Shown here one piece after another: positions 24,681-32,787 of a stretch of DNA of 64,000 nucleotides. The position numbers and the translations under genes were made by a program. Origin of the DNA: Methylovulum sp. (lineage in GTDB: Bacteria > Pseudomonadota > Gammaproteobacteria > Methylococcales > Methylomonadaceae). The stretch covers positions 1 to 64,000 of the forward strand of contig JAURZI010000023.1 of NCBI GenBank assembly GCA_030653435.1, in the 5' to 3' direction. The notes beneath the pieces are model-generated. The model was not told the origin of the DNA. It made no database searches and worked only from the letters and a program-made list of their open reading frames with translations. Each line of letters starts with the position of its first letter. Position 1 is the first letter of the stretch.

Positions 24681-25339
24681 TAAGCCGTGGCCGACGCGCC
24701 GTAATCCATTTGGTAAGCATGTTCATACATGTCCATTACTAACACCGGCAAGGTCGCGGCGGGCGCATGCAGGTGGTCGGACAGCCAATAATTCTCCAGC
24801 AAACCCGTGTGCAGGTTATAACCCAAAACCACCCAGCCGGAGCCACCGCCGAGTCCGGCGCCGATACGGCGAAATTCTTTTTCCCAAATAGCGTAGCTAC
24901 CAAATGCGTCGCCCAACGCCTTTCGCAGTGTTTCGCCCGCTTTACCGGAACCGCCCAGATTGTGGAAATATAATTCATGCCAAACGACTGATCCGGTGCG
25001 TGTCAAATGTTCGCGCTTAAGATCGTTATAGACGAAAGGCGGTATATCGACCTCTTCCAAGGCCGTGACCAGCCGTTTTTTTACCGTATTTAGCGCGTTG
25101 ACTGCGCCGCTATAATTATTTTCCCAATGCGAAAGGATTAGTTTTTCAGAGATGCCATCCAGTTTCGCAGGATTGAACGGCAGCGGTTTGGGTGTTTGTA
25201 GAGTTGTCAAAGCGGAGCTTAGCGCCGGTATTGCGGGCGTTGGTTCTACAGCAAGGCTATCTGATGCCAACGCAACCAGCGCGGCGCCTGCGGAGGCATT
25301 AACTAAAAATTCACGGCGCGTATAAGGATAAGGGGGCAT
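24662..25339 (-). CDS. Superoxide dismutase (Fe/Mn family), Tat-exported, C-terminally truncated by a repeat
   Basis: From the ATG at 25337-25339, with AAGGAG seven bases upstream, the product has 225 residues. It has a twin-arginine signal (TRREFLVNASAGAALVALA) and an Fe/Mn superoxide dismutase domain. Metal ligands are recognisable: H71 in SHWENNY, H121 in VVWHELYFHN, D203 and H207 in VMDMYEHAY. The normal C-terminal helix after MDYGASATAY is missing; instead four repeat-derived residues (LIVP) precede the stop. The lost tail is still encoded at 24440-24524. The ligands are intact, but loss of about 26 residues could weaken folding or dimerisation. It would remove superoxide in the periplasm next to the cytochromes. 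Confidence 0.85.
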   Translation of the reverse strand: MPPYPYTRREFLVNASAGAALVALASDSLAVEPTPAIPALSSALTTLQTPKPLPFNPAKLDGISEKLILSHWENNYSGAVNALNTVKKRLVTALEEVDIPPFVYNDLKREHLTRTGSVVWHELYFHNLGGSGKAGETLRKALGDAFGSYAIWEKEFRRIGAGLGGGSGWVVLGYNLHTGLLENYWLSDHLHAPAATLPVLVMDMYEHAYQMDYGASATAYVLIVP

Positions 25340-25378
25340 AGCATAGCTCCTTAAAAACTGAGGCTTATAGGTAATGGG

Positions 25379-25403
25379 CTGACAGGTTTTCAATACCTGT
25401 CAG
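25379..25403. repeat. Perfect 9-bp hairpin between the cytochrome c' and superoxide dismutase genes
   Basis: CTGACAGGT at 25379-25387 pairs with ACCTGTCAG at 25395-25403. It lies 13 bases past the stop of the cytochrome gene and about 40 bases before the dismutase start. There is no T-run on the minus strand, so it may be a weak terminator, an attenuator or an mRNA-stability hairpin rather than a full stop. Confidence 0.5.
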
Positions 25404-25415
25404 CCTTCTTAGGCT

Positions 25416-25877
25416 TTATTCCTTGATCCGTATCAAGTCATGGCAACCTTTGCAGGTTTCGCCAAGTTTGCCAAACTGGGTCTTAATCGCGTTAATGTCG
25501 CCGGTTGCCGCCACCTTCGCCAGTTCGTTAGCGGCCTCGTTAAAGGCGTTGGCTACTGTCGTAACCTCATCTTTTTTCTGAAAAAATTCAGGCTTGAGAC
25601 GGCTGGCCTTCCAGCCTATGCCTTGGTCGGTGCCGACCCCGTAAAGCTCGCCCAGGCCGGAATTGGCGGTGGCGGCGATGGCATTGGCGGCAGCCGCCAC
25701 ATAATCTTTATTAAACGTTTCCGGATGATCGACGACTTGTTTTTTAATTTTGCCGGTGTTCCAGCCCAAAAACGAGTAAGCCGATTGGCGGAATCTTATT
25801 TGTTCTTCTATCGGGCCGGCGAGAGCCGCTGAAGTCGCTGTTGCAAGCATAACGGCCAGGGCAAGTTTGGTTTTCAT
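25416..25877 (-). CDS. Cytochrome c' (class II cytochrome c)
   Basis: The 153-residue protein has a signal peptide (LALAVMLATATSAALAG), four predicted helices (for example IRFRQSAYSFLGWNTGKIKK) and a C-terminal haem site CKGCH at residues 142-146. A C-terminal site in a helical bundle is the hallmark of class II cytochromes, which bind small gases such as NO or transfer electrons. In several bacteria cytochrome c' is encoded next to a cytochrome b561, as here, 34 bases downstream of one. GAGGA precedes the ATG. Confidence 0.88.
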   Translation of the reverse strand: MKTKLALAVMLATATSAALAGPIEEQIRFRQSAYSFLGWNTGKIKKQVVDHPETFNKDYVAAAANAIAATANSGLGELYGVGTDQGIGWKASRLKPEFFQKKDEVTTVANAFNEAANELAKVAATGDINAIKTQFGKLGETCKGCHDLIRIKE

Positions 25878-25911
25878 GGTGTAGTCCTCAATGGTTAAAA
25901 ATAGTAGTGCT

Positions 25912-26616
25912 TTAAAAACTGGGCGTGGTCAACGTTGCCGGAGCGCTGGCAACGGGCTTGATAATCTCCACGCCCCCCCAAACGCTCCAGACCACCACGC
26001 CGGAAACAATCACGGCGGTAATACAACGTAATGGGCCGCCGCCTGTCACGGTTGCCGCCAATGCTTTAGGAACTGTTTTGTTGCCCGTTAACATCGGCAC
26101 TAGCAAGTTGTTTTTTTTAATCACGCCGTAAAAGGCAATAGCGCTGATATGCAGCAACACCAGCACCAATAACAAATTGAACGCTTGTGCGTGCAGGCCG
26201 CTTAATTTATCGTTCAGGGCGTCATCATCCACCAGCTTGTGCAATGGCCCGGTAAAAGCAATGTCATCGCTGGCAAACAAGCCCGTCCCGACCAGAACCG
26301 ACAAGTCAGCCAGCAATGCCAATACCGCCAGCGCGCCCAGCGGGTTATGACCGATGCCGTGCCAGCGGCCTTGCAGATAAGCCAACAGCTTCGGCGGCGT
26401 AGGAAAAAAATGTCCCAAACGGGCAGGACTGCTGCCGATAACCCCCCAGATCAGCCGAAAAACCAGCAAACCCAGAATGAATGCGCCTATGCGCCCATGC
26501 CAGTCCATCAGATTGCCGCCTAGCGTAGCCGTGATATAAGCCGCCGCCACGGCGAGCACCAGCGACCAGTGAAATAGCCTGATGGGTAAGTCCCAAATAC
26601 GAATCGTCACTTTCAT
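25912..26616 (-). CDS. Cytochrome b561-family di-haem membrane protein
   Basis: The 234-residue protein begins IRIWDLPIRLFHWSLVLAVA, the standard start of bacterial cytochrome b561 / Ni-Fe hydrogenase b-type subunits. It has four to five membrane segments with histidines placed for two b haems (FHW, MDWHGRIGAF, LHAQAFNLL, LHISAIAFYG). It should take electrons from quinol and hand them to a periplasmic acceptor, most simply the cytochrome c' encoded directly downstream. It follows the dienelactone hydrolase gene by about 24 bases and is part of the same unit. Confidence 0.88.
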   Translation of the reverse strand: MKVTIRIWDLPIRLFHWSLVLAVAAAYITATLGGNLMDWHGRIGAFILGLLVFRLIWGVIGSSPARLGHFFPTPPKLLAYLQGRWHGIGHNPLGALAVLALLADLSVLVGTGLFASDDIAFTGPLHKLVDDDALNDKLSGLHAQAFNLLLVLVLLHISAIAFYGVIKKNNLLVPMLTGNKTVPKALAATVTGGGPLRCITAVIVSGVVVWSVWGGVEIIKPVASAPATLTTPSF

Positions 26617-26640
26617 ATGGATTAACGCCTTATCAATCGT

Positions 26641-27540
26641 TTAAAAAATGCTGCCGCGCAAGTGCTTGTTAAAGAATGCGATGGTGCGTCCCCAGGCCAG
26701 CTTGGCTGCCGCCTCATCGAAACGCGGCGTGGTGTCGTTGTTAAAGCCATGTTGCACACCGGGGTAAATAAAAGCTTCATAATTGACGTTTGCCGCTTTC
26801 AAGGCAGACTCGTAAGCTGGCCAACCCGCATTAATGCGTTCGTCAATACCGGCATAATGGATCAACAACGGCGCTTTGATTTTTGCAGTCTCTTCAGCAG
26901 TCGGCTGGCTGCCGTAAAAAGGCACCGCTGCGGCCAAGTCCGGGATGCGTGTCGCCAGGAAATTGGCAATGCCGCCGCCATAGCAAAAACCGACTACGCC
27001 AACTTTGCCGTTAGCTTCGGGCAATTTTTTCAAGATCTCTGCGGCCTTGATAAAATCGGCCTGTAATTTGGCTTTATCCAGTTTTTGGAACAACTCACGG
27101 GCTTTGTCTTCATCGCCTGGATAGCCGCCTACAGAAGCCAGGCCGTCTGGCGCAAACGCGATAAAATTATCCAGCGCTATACGCCGGGCGATATCTTCGA
27201 TATGCGGATTCAGGCCCCGGTTTTCATGGATCACCAATACCCCTGGCAGGTAGCCTACCGCTTTGGCGGGTTTTACCAGATAACCCCGCAACGTGCCGTT
27301 GCCTTCCGGCGAATCATATTCAACGTATTTCGCTACGATGCGTGGGTCATTGACGGCAATCTGTTGCGCCTCTGCGAAATGCGGGTTTAGCGTGTCCAGT
27401 AACGCCTCTGCTGTCAGTCCCAGCACGGCATATTTGGCGGCGGCGCTTAAAAAGCCCCGCCGCGACAAATCACCGTGCACATATTTATCAAAAAGCTGTA
27501 ACACTCCAGGATCAAAATCATGAGCTGTTTTACGGGTCAT
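26641..27540 (-). CDS. Dienelactone hydrolase family protein, YghX-like, with N-terminal export signal
   Basis: The 299-residue alpha/beta hydrolase has an N-terminal extension with a twin-arginine-like segment (DLSRRGFLSAAAKYAVLG), as in YghX-type proteins, so it is probably exported. The catalytic triad is visible: nucleophile Cys in GFCYGGG, Asp in HYAGIDERINAGWP, and His in GVQHGFNND. The VHENRGLNPHIEDIARR segment is typical of the dienelactone hydrolase family. Family members hydrolyse lactones or esters; the substrate here is unknown. GGAGG lies before the ATG. It is encoded between the SMP-30 and cytochrome b561 genes. Confidence 0.88.
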   Translation of the reverse strand: MTRKTAHDFDPGVLQLFDKYVHGDLSRRGFLSAAAKYAVLGLTAEALLDTLNPHFAEAQQIAVNDPRIVAKYVEYDSPEGNGTLRGYLVKPAKAVGYLPGVLVIHENRGLNPHIEDIARRIALDNFIAFAPDGLASVGGYPGDEDKARELFQKLDKAKLQADFIKAAEILKKLPEANGKVGVVGFCYGGGIANFLATRIPDLAAAVPFYGSQPTAEETAKIKAPLLIHYAGIDERINAGWPAYESALKAANVNYEAFIYPGVQHGFNNDTTPRFDEAAAKLAWGRTIAFFNKHLRGSIF

Positions 27541-27656
27541 ATAACTCCTCCGCTGTTTTGTAAATTATCTGCATAGGACGCGACGTGCGCGTCTTTTACG
27601 CCATGCACATTAAGGCGCGCACGGCGCGCCCTACGGCTAATTAATACGCGCCGCCG

Positions 27657-28649
27657 TTATTTTGCCCGGCCTTCAAACCCAGGCGTCAATACGGCAATCT
27701 TATAAGCAGCACCGCGCCCAACGGCATAAAGCGTTTTCTTGTCCTTACCTGCAAACGCCAGGTTTTGCGGTTTTTTAGGTAGCGGGATAACGCCTAAGGC
27801 ATCTCCCTTATCGCTGAATACTTCTATGCCGGCGCTGGACGCCACATAAAGCCGGTTCTTCGCGTCAACGGCAAGGCCGTCCGCACCACTGGCAAGATCG
27901 CCCGTTTCGGTTTTGCCCCAACCCGCCAGTTTGGCGAAATTTCTTTTCGTGCCGACCGCCCCATCCGCCAGGATGTCGTAGGCAAGAATATATTCCCCAT
28001 CGGTATTGGCGACATAGAGCACTTTGTCGTCGATACTGAGCTGAATGCCGTTAGGGCGTTTGATGTCGTTGGCGATACGTTTTACTGCGCCATCGGGAGA
28101 AAGGTAATAAACGCCTGGAGTCGATGCAGGCGGGTTAGGATTTTCTTTGGATGGGCGGGTGCCGCTATCGGTAAAGTAGATGCCGCCGTTTTTAGCCAGC
28201 ACCAAATCATTTGGGCGCTGGTAAGCCGTGCCTTCAAAATTTTCGCTCAGTGTTTTCTCTTTGCCTGGCGGGTAAATGATGCCAACCTTGGTTTTCAGCG
28301 TTTGTACGGCAAACAGTTCTCCAGTGCCGTTAAACGCCAGTCCGTTAGCGCCATTCGTATTTTCCAGAAACGTCGATATTGCACCGTCAGGCGCGATGCG
28401 GGTGATGCGGTTGGCTTTGGTTTCGGTGAACAGCACACTGCCGCTGCCATCTGGCGCTGCAATCGGTCCTTCGGTGCCGTCGAACCCGTCTTTGATGAAA
28501 TGGATAGGGGTTCCGCCTGCGCTGACACCGGCAATGGCTGGCGTGAACGTGTCTTCGGGAATCTCGCCTTCGGCATAGGCTTGCAGTGAGGCCAGCAAGA
28601 CGAAGGGGCTAATGAACGGCAACAGCCGCTTAACGCTAGAATTAAACAT
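27657..28649 (-). CDS. SMP-30/gluconolactonase/LRE-family protein, exported
   Basis: The 330-residue protein has a signal peptide (LLPFISPFVLLASLQAYAEG) followed by a six-bladed propeller of the SMP-30/gluconolactonase family. Typical motifs include FDGTEGPIAAPDGSGSVLFT, NGANGLAFNGTGEL, YQRPNDLVLAKNGGIYFTDS and RPNGIQLSIDDKVLYVANTD. Acidic and asparagine residues in these loops (E in TEGP, N in RPNDL, N in RPNG, D in SGADGL) match metal ligands of calcium-dependent lactonases. A periplasmic lactonase or sugar-acid hydrolase role is inferred. It is the first gene after the receptor terminator and has GGAGA in front of the ATG. Confidence 0.87.
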   Translation of the reverse strand: MFNSSVKRLLPFISPFVLLASLQAYAEGEIPEDTFTPAIAGVSAGGTPIHFIKDGFDGTEGPIAAPDGSGSVLFTETKANRITRIAPDGAISTFLENTNGANGLAFNGTGELFAVQTLKTKVGIIYPPGKEKTLSENFEGTAYQRPNDLVLAKNGGIYFTDSGTRPSKENPNPPASTPGVYYLSPDGAVKRIANDIKRPNGIQLSIDDKVLYVANTDGEYILAYDILADGAVGTKRNFAKLAGWGKTETGDLASGADGLAVDAKNRLYVASSAGIEVFSDKGDALGVIPLPKKPQNLAFAGKDKKTLYAVGRGAAYKIAVLTPGFEGRAK

Positions 28650-28699
28650 GGTATGTCTCCTGATAAGTGAGATGGGTTCTTTTTTTTAAAAAAGGTTTG

Positions 28700-28729
28700 A
28701 AAAAAAGCCGCCTGTTTGTTTCAGGCGGC
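28700..28729 (-). terminator. Intrinsic terminator after the TonB-dependent receptor
   Basis: GCCGCCTG at 28707-28714 pairs with CAGGCGGC at 28722-28729 around a seven-base loop. On the minus strand the stem runs directly into seven T (28706-28700). It lies 14 bases past the receptor stop codon and separates the uptake genes from the downstream enzyme genes. Confidence 0.9.
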
Positions 28730-28742
28730 AAAAGGCTCACCA

Positions 28743-31490
28743 TTAAAAAGTTGAACGGAAATGCACACCGAAGTAACGGGCATCGCCATAGGTGCCTGAA
28801 GGGGCGGCGGAACTTGAGAAGCTGCCGGCATTAGTCAAATAAATCGTATCGAAGATATTGCGGCCGACCAGATCCAGGTTGTATTGGCCGTTTTTAGTGC
28901 TGATACCTATACCGCCATCAGTAACATGATAAGCATCTTGCACGCCCGATGAGCTGAGGCTGGCATTGTAATTGGCCCTGGATTTGTAACTGTTGACGAG
29001 GAACGCATGCCATTGCAAGCCCATATCATTCCACATGCCTAAGCCAAACGGCAGCCGATAATCGGCGCCGAAGTTAGCCGTAAATTCGGGGGCGTTAGGT
29101 ATCCGGTAGCCCGTTTGGTCACATGCCGCCGAACTGTTCAATTCTGACGGGCAAGGCGCGTTCTTAAAGTCGGTATAAACGGCATCGTTATAAGAACCGT
29201 TCAGGAACAGGCTTAAACCCGCCCTCGCCTGCCAAACCGTTTCCAACTCAATACCTTGCAACTGGATACCATCGATGTTACCCAGCGTGGTGCGGTACCC
29301 GGATGCTTGCGAAGAATCGGGCACGGTAAGCTGCGATTGGAAGCCCTCCACATTGGTTCGGTATAAATTGGCATTAACAGCCAGTTTGCGGTTGAACCAC
29401 GAGCTCTTGACACCCAATTCGTAATCCATCACGTCTTCAGGGTTTACGTTTTCGATACTGCCATCGTTGGAGAATTGTGCTGCACCCGATTTTTGGCCGC
29501 CCGCCACGGAGAAATAAACCATCAGGTCTTTGTTAATCTTATAACTGGGATTGACCAGCCAGTTCTGTGCATCCTGCTCGAAACCTTGCCGGTCTGCCGT
29601 CCAGATATTACCTATCGCGGCTGACCTTGTCGCTTGTGCGGCAGCGATTTGTTCCGCCGTAGCGCCGGCATATTGGGTCAGGTCAACTCCGCCGATATAG
29701 CCGGCATTGCCACGGTTATCGCGATGTTCCCAGGTTTCACGCAGGCCTAAAGTCAAGGTCGCCTTATCGGTAATATGCCAGTTCGCCTGCCCATAAGCGG
29801 CAAGACTGGTCACTTGCGGGTTTAAATAACCGGTTTGCAGGACATTATTCAACGAATCGCTCATCAGCTGGCGACCAAAAGGGTCTGCGCTTAACAGGGC
29901 ATAATTTTTGTTGCTGGCATAAAATGCGCCCGCATCGGAACCAAAATAGCGCTGGTTATTGGTTTCCGCCGAAGTACGCATACCAAACAAACCCACCTGG
30001 TAATCGACCGGGCCGGGCGTCTGGGAAGCCAGCCGCAACTCTTGAGTCCATTGTTTGTTTTGTACCGTCCAGCCGGAAATATGCTGAATATCGGCGGTGG
30101 TGCTGTCTCCGTCATGGTGCGGCTCAAACAATGAGTCACGGTAAGCGGAAATGGATGTCAACTTATGCGAACCCAGATCCCAACTGATTTCACCCGAAAC
30201 TCCTTCCTGGTCGCCACGGGAAACCTGCCGATCATTCTGGGCGATTTTTCGCGGATCGCCGGTTACCGTTAACGGTTGTCCAGAGTTACGAAGATTATCA
30301 AACCAGTCGCGGTTTAAACGCGTGGTAAATGATGTGGTCCGTAGCGTGCCGTCGGCGAATGTTGCCGGATCGTCCTGTAGCGGGTTTATGCTCATGGTCT
30401 GGGTAGTCGATGAGCGGTCGGCGATAATCCGTGCCGATACGGTATCGCTAGGCGTCAGCAGGAACTGGATGCGTCCGCCTAAGGCATTGGTTTCCTGAGC
30501 ATCGCCTTGAGTCACCGGTGTGTCCAGGTTACGGACAAAGCCATCGCGCTTATCGACGAAAATAGCGGCCCGATAGGCCAGTAAACCCGGTAGAACCGTG
30601 CCGGTCGCAGAGGCTTTGCCTTGCAAGGCATCACGGTTACCGGCAAAACCATCGACATAAAAACCGGATTTGAACGAAGGCAGTTTGGTATTGACGTTAA
30701 TCAGGCCCAAATTGCTGTTCTTGCCTTGCAAAGTGCCTTGCGGCCCGCGCAGGACTTCGACATGGTCGAGATCCACATAATTGGTCCAGGTGGAACCGAC
30801 CCAGGAAGACCAGACATTGTCCACCATCACGCCGACGCTGGATTCCATGGACTCGTTACCGCTGTTCTTGCCTAAGCCCCGTAACGCGATGCTGGTTTGC
30901 CTGACGTTGGTGCTGGTGACGCCCAGGTTAGGGACGCGTCTGGCGACATCTTCCATCCTGACGATATTGTCCCGCCTTAAGGTTTCTCCCGTGACGACGG
31001 CAATAGGGATAGGCACGTCCTGTAGCTTTTCTTCTTTCCGGCGCGATGTCACGACAACCTCGGAAAGGTTTTTGGGTTCTTCGACAAAATCTTTGTTTTT
31101 TACCTCAGCTGTGGCAAAAGCCGGTTCAGCGGCCGCTGGTGGCGGCGTTGTAACCGTTTCTGTTGCAACGGGTTGGCTAGCCGCAGCATTGCCGGATTCG
31201 GCCAGTGCCTTTTTAAGGCGTTCGCGTTCTTTATTGGCTTCCAGCAATTCCTGTTTCAAGCGATTGTTCTCATATTCCAGTTCGTAATTCACCGGCTTTT
31301 CTTCCGCGAGAACATAGTCCGGCGCCAGTAGCGAGACTCCGGCGATAATGGCCGCCACGCTACCCAGCTTGACTGTTCTTGCGGCATGGCTGCATAAGTT
31401 AGCGGCGTTTGACGCCGGTTGCCCATCCGCAGTCGGCAAAGCTGTTGCGGTAGGGTTGTCTGGTTGCTGCCCGATAGTTTCATTACTCAT
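28743..31490 (-). CDS. TonB-dependent outer-membrane receptor with extended N-terminus
   Basis: From the ATG at 31488-31490 (AAGGA seven bases upstream) the protein has 915 residues. A hydrophilic leader of about 40 residues precedes a hydrophobic signal (VAAIIAGVSLLAPDYVLAEE). A charged coiled-coil (ENNRLKQELLEANKERERLK), a Pro/Ala linker, a TonB-box-like NLSEVVVTSRRKEEKLQDVP, the plug domain and a 22-strand barrel ending in FGVHFRSTF follow. Plug motifs include RVPNLGVTST and VEVLRGPQGTLQGKNS. It should import a ligand using the TonB-ExbB-ExbD system encoded just upstream. The iron-complex receptor class is likely, but the ligand is unknown. Confidence 0.92.
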   Translation of the reverse strand: MSNETIGQQPDNPTATALPTADGQPASNAANLCSHAARTVKLGSVAAIIAGVSLLAPDYVLAEEKPVNYELEYENNRLKQELLEANKERERLKKALAESGNAAASQPVATETVTTPPPAAAEPAFATAEVKNKDFVEEPKNLSEVVVTSRRKEEKLQDVPIPIAVVTGETLRRDNIVRMEDVARRVPNLGVTSTNVRQTSIALRGLGKNSGNESMESSVGVMVDNVWSSWVGSTWTNYVDLDHVEVLRGPQGTLQGKNSNLGLINVNTKLPSFKSGFYVDGFAGNRDALQGKASATGTVLPGLLAYRAAIFVDKRDGFVRNLDTPVTQGDAQETNALGGRIQFLLTPSDTVSARIIADRSSTTQTMSINPLQDDPATFADGTLRTTSFTTRLNRDWFDNLRNSGQPLTVTGDPRKIAQNDRQVSRGDQEGVSGEISWDLGSHKLTSISAYRDSLFEPHHDGDSTTADIQHISGWTVQNKQWTQELRLASQTPGPVDYQVGLFGMRTSAETNNQRYFGSDAGAFYASNKNYALLSADPFGRQLMSDSLNNVLQTGYLNPQVTSLAAYGQANWHITDKATLTLGLRETWEHRDNRGNAGYIGGVDLTQYAGATAEQIAAAQATRSAAIGNIWTADRQGFEQDAQNWLVNPSYKINKDLMVYFSVAGGQKSGAAQFSNDGSIENVNPEDVMDYELGVKSSWFNRKLAVNANLYRTNVEGFQSQLTVPDSSQASGYRTTLGNIDGIQLQGIELETVWQARAGLSLFLNGSYNDAVYTDFKNAPCPSELNSSAACDQTGYRIPNAPEFTANFGADYRLPFGLGMWNDMGLQWHAFLVNSYKSRANYNASLSSSGVQDAYHVTDGGIGISTKNGQYNLDLVGRNIFDTIYLTNAGSFSSSAAPSGTYGDARYFGVHFRSTF

Positions 31491-31579
31491 CACACATTCC
31501 TTAATAAGGTTAAATAATTGTTCAACACCAACCACCAACGCAGGGTTGTTTTCAATAACTCAAGGCAAAGCAATCCTGT

Positions 31580-31597
31580 GCGGCTTAAAAAAGCCGC
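31580..31597 (-). terminator. Possible weak terminator or attenuator between exbD and the receptor gene
   Basis: GCGGCTT and AAGCCGC form a seven-base stem at 31580-31597 with a four-base A/T loop. It lies 24 bases past the exbD stop and 90 bases before the receptor start. The stem is not followed by a T-run, so partial termination or RNA processing is more likely than full termination. The palindrome is clear; the function is inferred. Confidence 0.45.
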
Positions 31598-31620
31598 TAA
31601 TAATTGCAGTTAGTTTGGGT

Positions 31621-32028
31621 TTATTGGGCGATAGTCAGAACCGATAGTTTGCTGATACCGGACCGCTCTATGGATGACATGACTTTGGCGACTATGCCGT
31701 ATTGCACGCCGTCATCCGCGTTTAAATTGAGCGCCAGTTCAGGATCGGCGGCTTTGCGTGTTTTCAGTTCATTTTCAAAAGCCGCCAGCGGAATCTCGAC
31801 CTTGTCGATGAAAATTTTTCCTGTCGCATCGACGCTGACATAGACCGGATCTTTTTCTTCTGGCGGTGCCGTTTCGGCGGTTTTCGGGAGATTGACATGG
31901 ATGGCATTGGTCAATAGCGGCGCCGTTACGATAAACACGACCAACAACACCAGCATGACATCAACCAACGGCGTCACATTAATTTCGCCCATGACATCAT
32001 CGCCGTCGTCCTGCGTTTTAAAGGCCAT
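31621..32028 (-). CDS. exbD: ExbD/TolR family proton-channel subunit
   Basis: The 135-residue protein has one N-terminal membrane helix (VTPLVDVMLVLLVVFIVTAP) with the conserved aspartate in PLVDVMLVL that carries protons, and a periplasmic domain. With ExbB it uses the proton gradient to energise TonB. Its ATG overlaps the exbB stop codon (TGATG), so it is coupled to it. Length and motif are typical. It is encoded between exbB and the receptor gene. Confidence 0.93.
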   Translation of the reverse strand: MAFKTQDDGDDVMGEINVTPLVDVMLVLLVVFIVTAPLLTNAIHVNLPKTAETAPPEEKDPVYVSVDATGKIFIDKVEIPLAAFENELKTRKAADPELALNLNADDGVQYGIVAKVMSSIERSGISKLSVLTIAQ

Positions 32029-32777
32029 CAGGCTTGCGCTCCCGTCGCTTGCAGTTCTTCACCATGTTTAGCGCCCAGCGCGTCGCCGGTTCGTGACGTA
32101 GCGGCAAATTTGGGCGCAGGCCGCTTGATAATAAACGAGGTTTTCAGGGCCAAATGGACAAAGTCGATAGCAAAATCATCGAGAAACGCCCAAACCACCT
32201 TGTTTCTGCGGATAAAAAAGTTATAGGCAATCACCGCAGGAACGGCGACGGCGATACCGACCGCCGTCGCAACCAGCGCTTCGCCTATCGGCCCTGCCAC
32301 TACATCCAGGCTGGCCGAGCCGCTTTTACTGATGCTGGTCAATGCCCCCATAATCCCCCACACGGTACCGAACAAGCCCACGAATGGCGAAACACTGCCG
32401 ATGGTGGCCAGGATAGCCAGGCCGCTTTCCACAGCTCCACGTTCTTTCTGCATTTGCTGGCGCAAGCGGCGATCCAGCAATTCCTGGCGATCACCGGTAT
32501 GCTCAAGATCATGGGTCGTCGTTCCCGTGTCCGTCTCAACCAGGGTGATAAAGCCCGTTTGCGCGACCCTGGCGACCGGCCCCTGGAATACTTTCAACTC
32601 TGAAGCGGCCTGTAGGTCGGGCGCGCTCCAAAATTGCTTGTTAAAAATACGGTTATAATGGGCAATACGCAGATGCTGTATGCCTTTGATAAGTATCAAT
32701 GACCAAGTGACTACCGAAAACCCGATCAAAATCCAGAGTGTGCCATTGACAATGGCTGTTGATGCAATATCCGACAT
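32028..32777 (-). CDS. exbB: ExbB / MotA-TolQ-ExbB proton-channel protein
   Basis: From the ATG at 32775-32777, with GAGG eight bases upstream, the protein has 249 residues. It has an N-terminal helix (GTLWILIGFSVVTWSLILIK), a cytoplasmic loop, and two further helices with the family signature: LAILATIGSVSPFVGLFGTV, then GPIGEALVATAVGIAVAVPA. A longer start eleven codons upstream would overlap the tonB stop and is less likely. It forms the pentameric stator around ExbD and energises TonB. Confidence 0.93.
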   Translation of the reverse strand: MSDIASTAIVNGTLWILIGFSVVTWSLILIKGIQHLRIAHYNRIFNKQFWSAPDLQAASELKVFQGPVARVAQTGFITLVETDTGTTTHDLEHTGDRQELLDRRLRQQMQKERGAVESGLAILATIGSVSPFVGLFGTVWGIMGALTSISKSGSASLDVVAGPIGEALVATAVGIAVAVPAVIAYNFFIRRNKVVWAFLDDFAIDFVHLALKTSFIIKRPAPKFAATSRTGDALGAKHGEELQATGAQA

Positions 32778-32787
32778 GTTAAGAACC

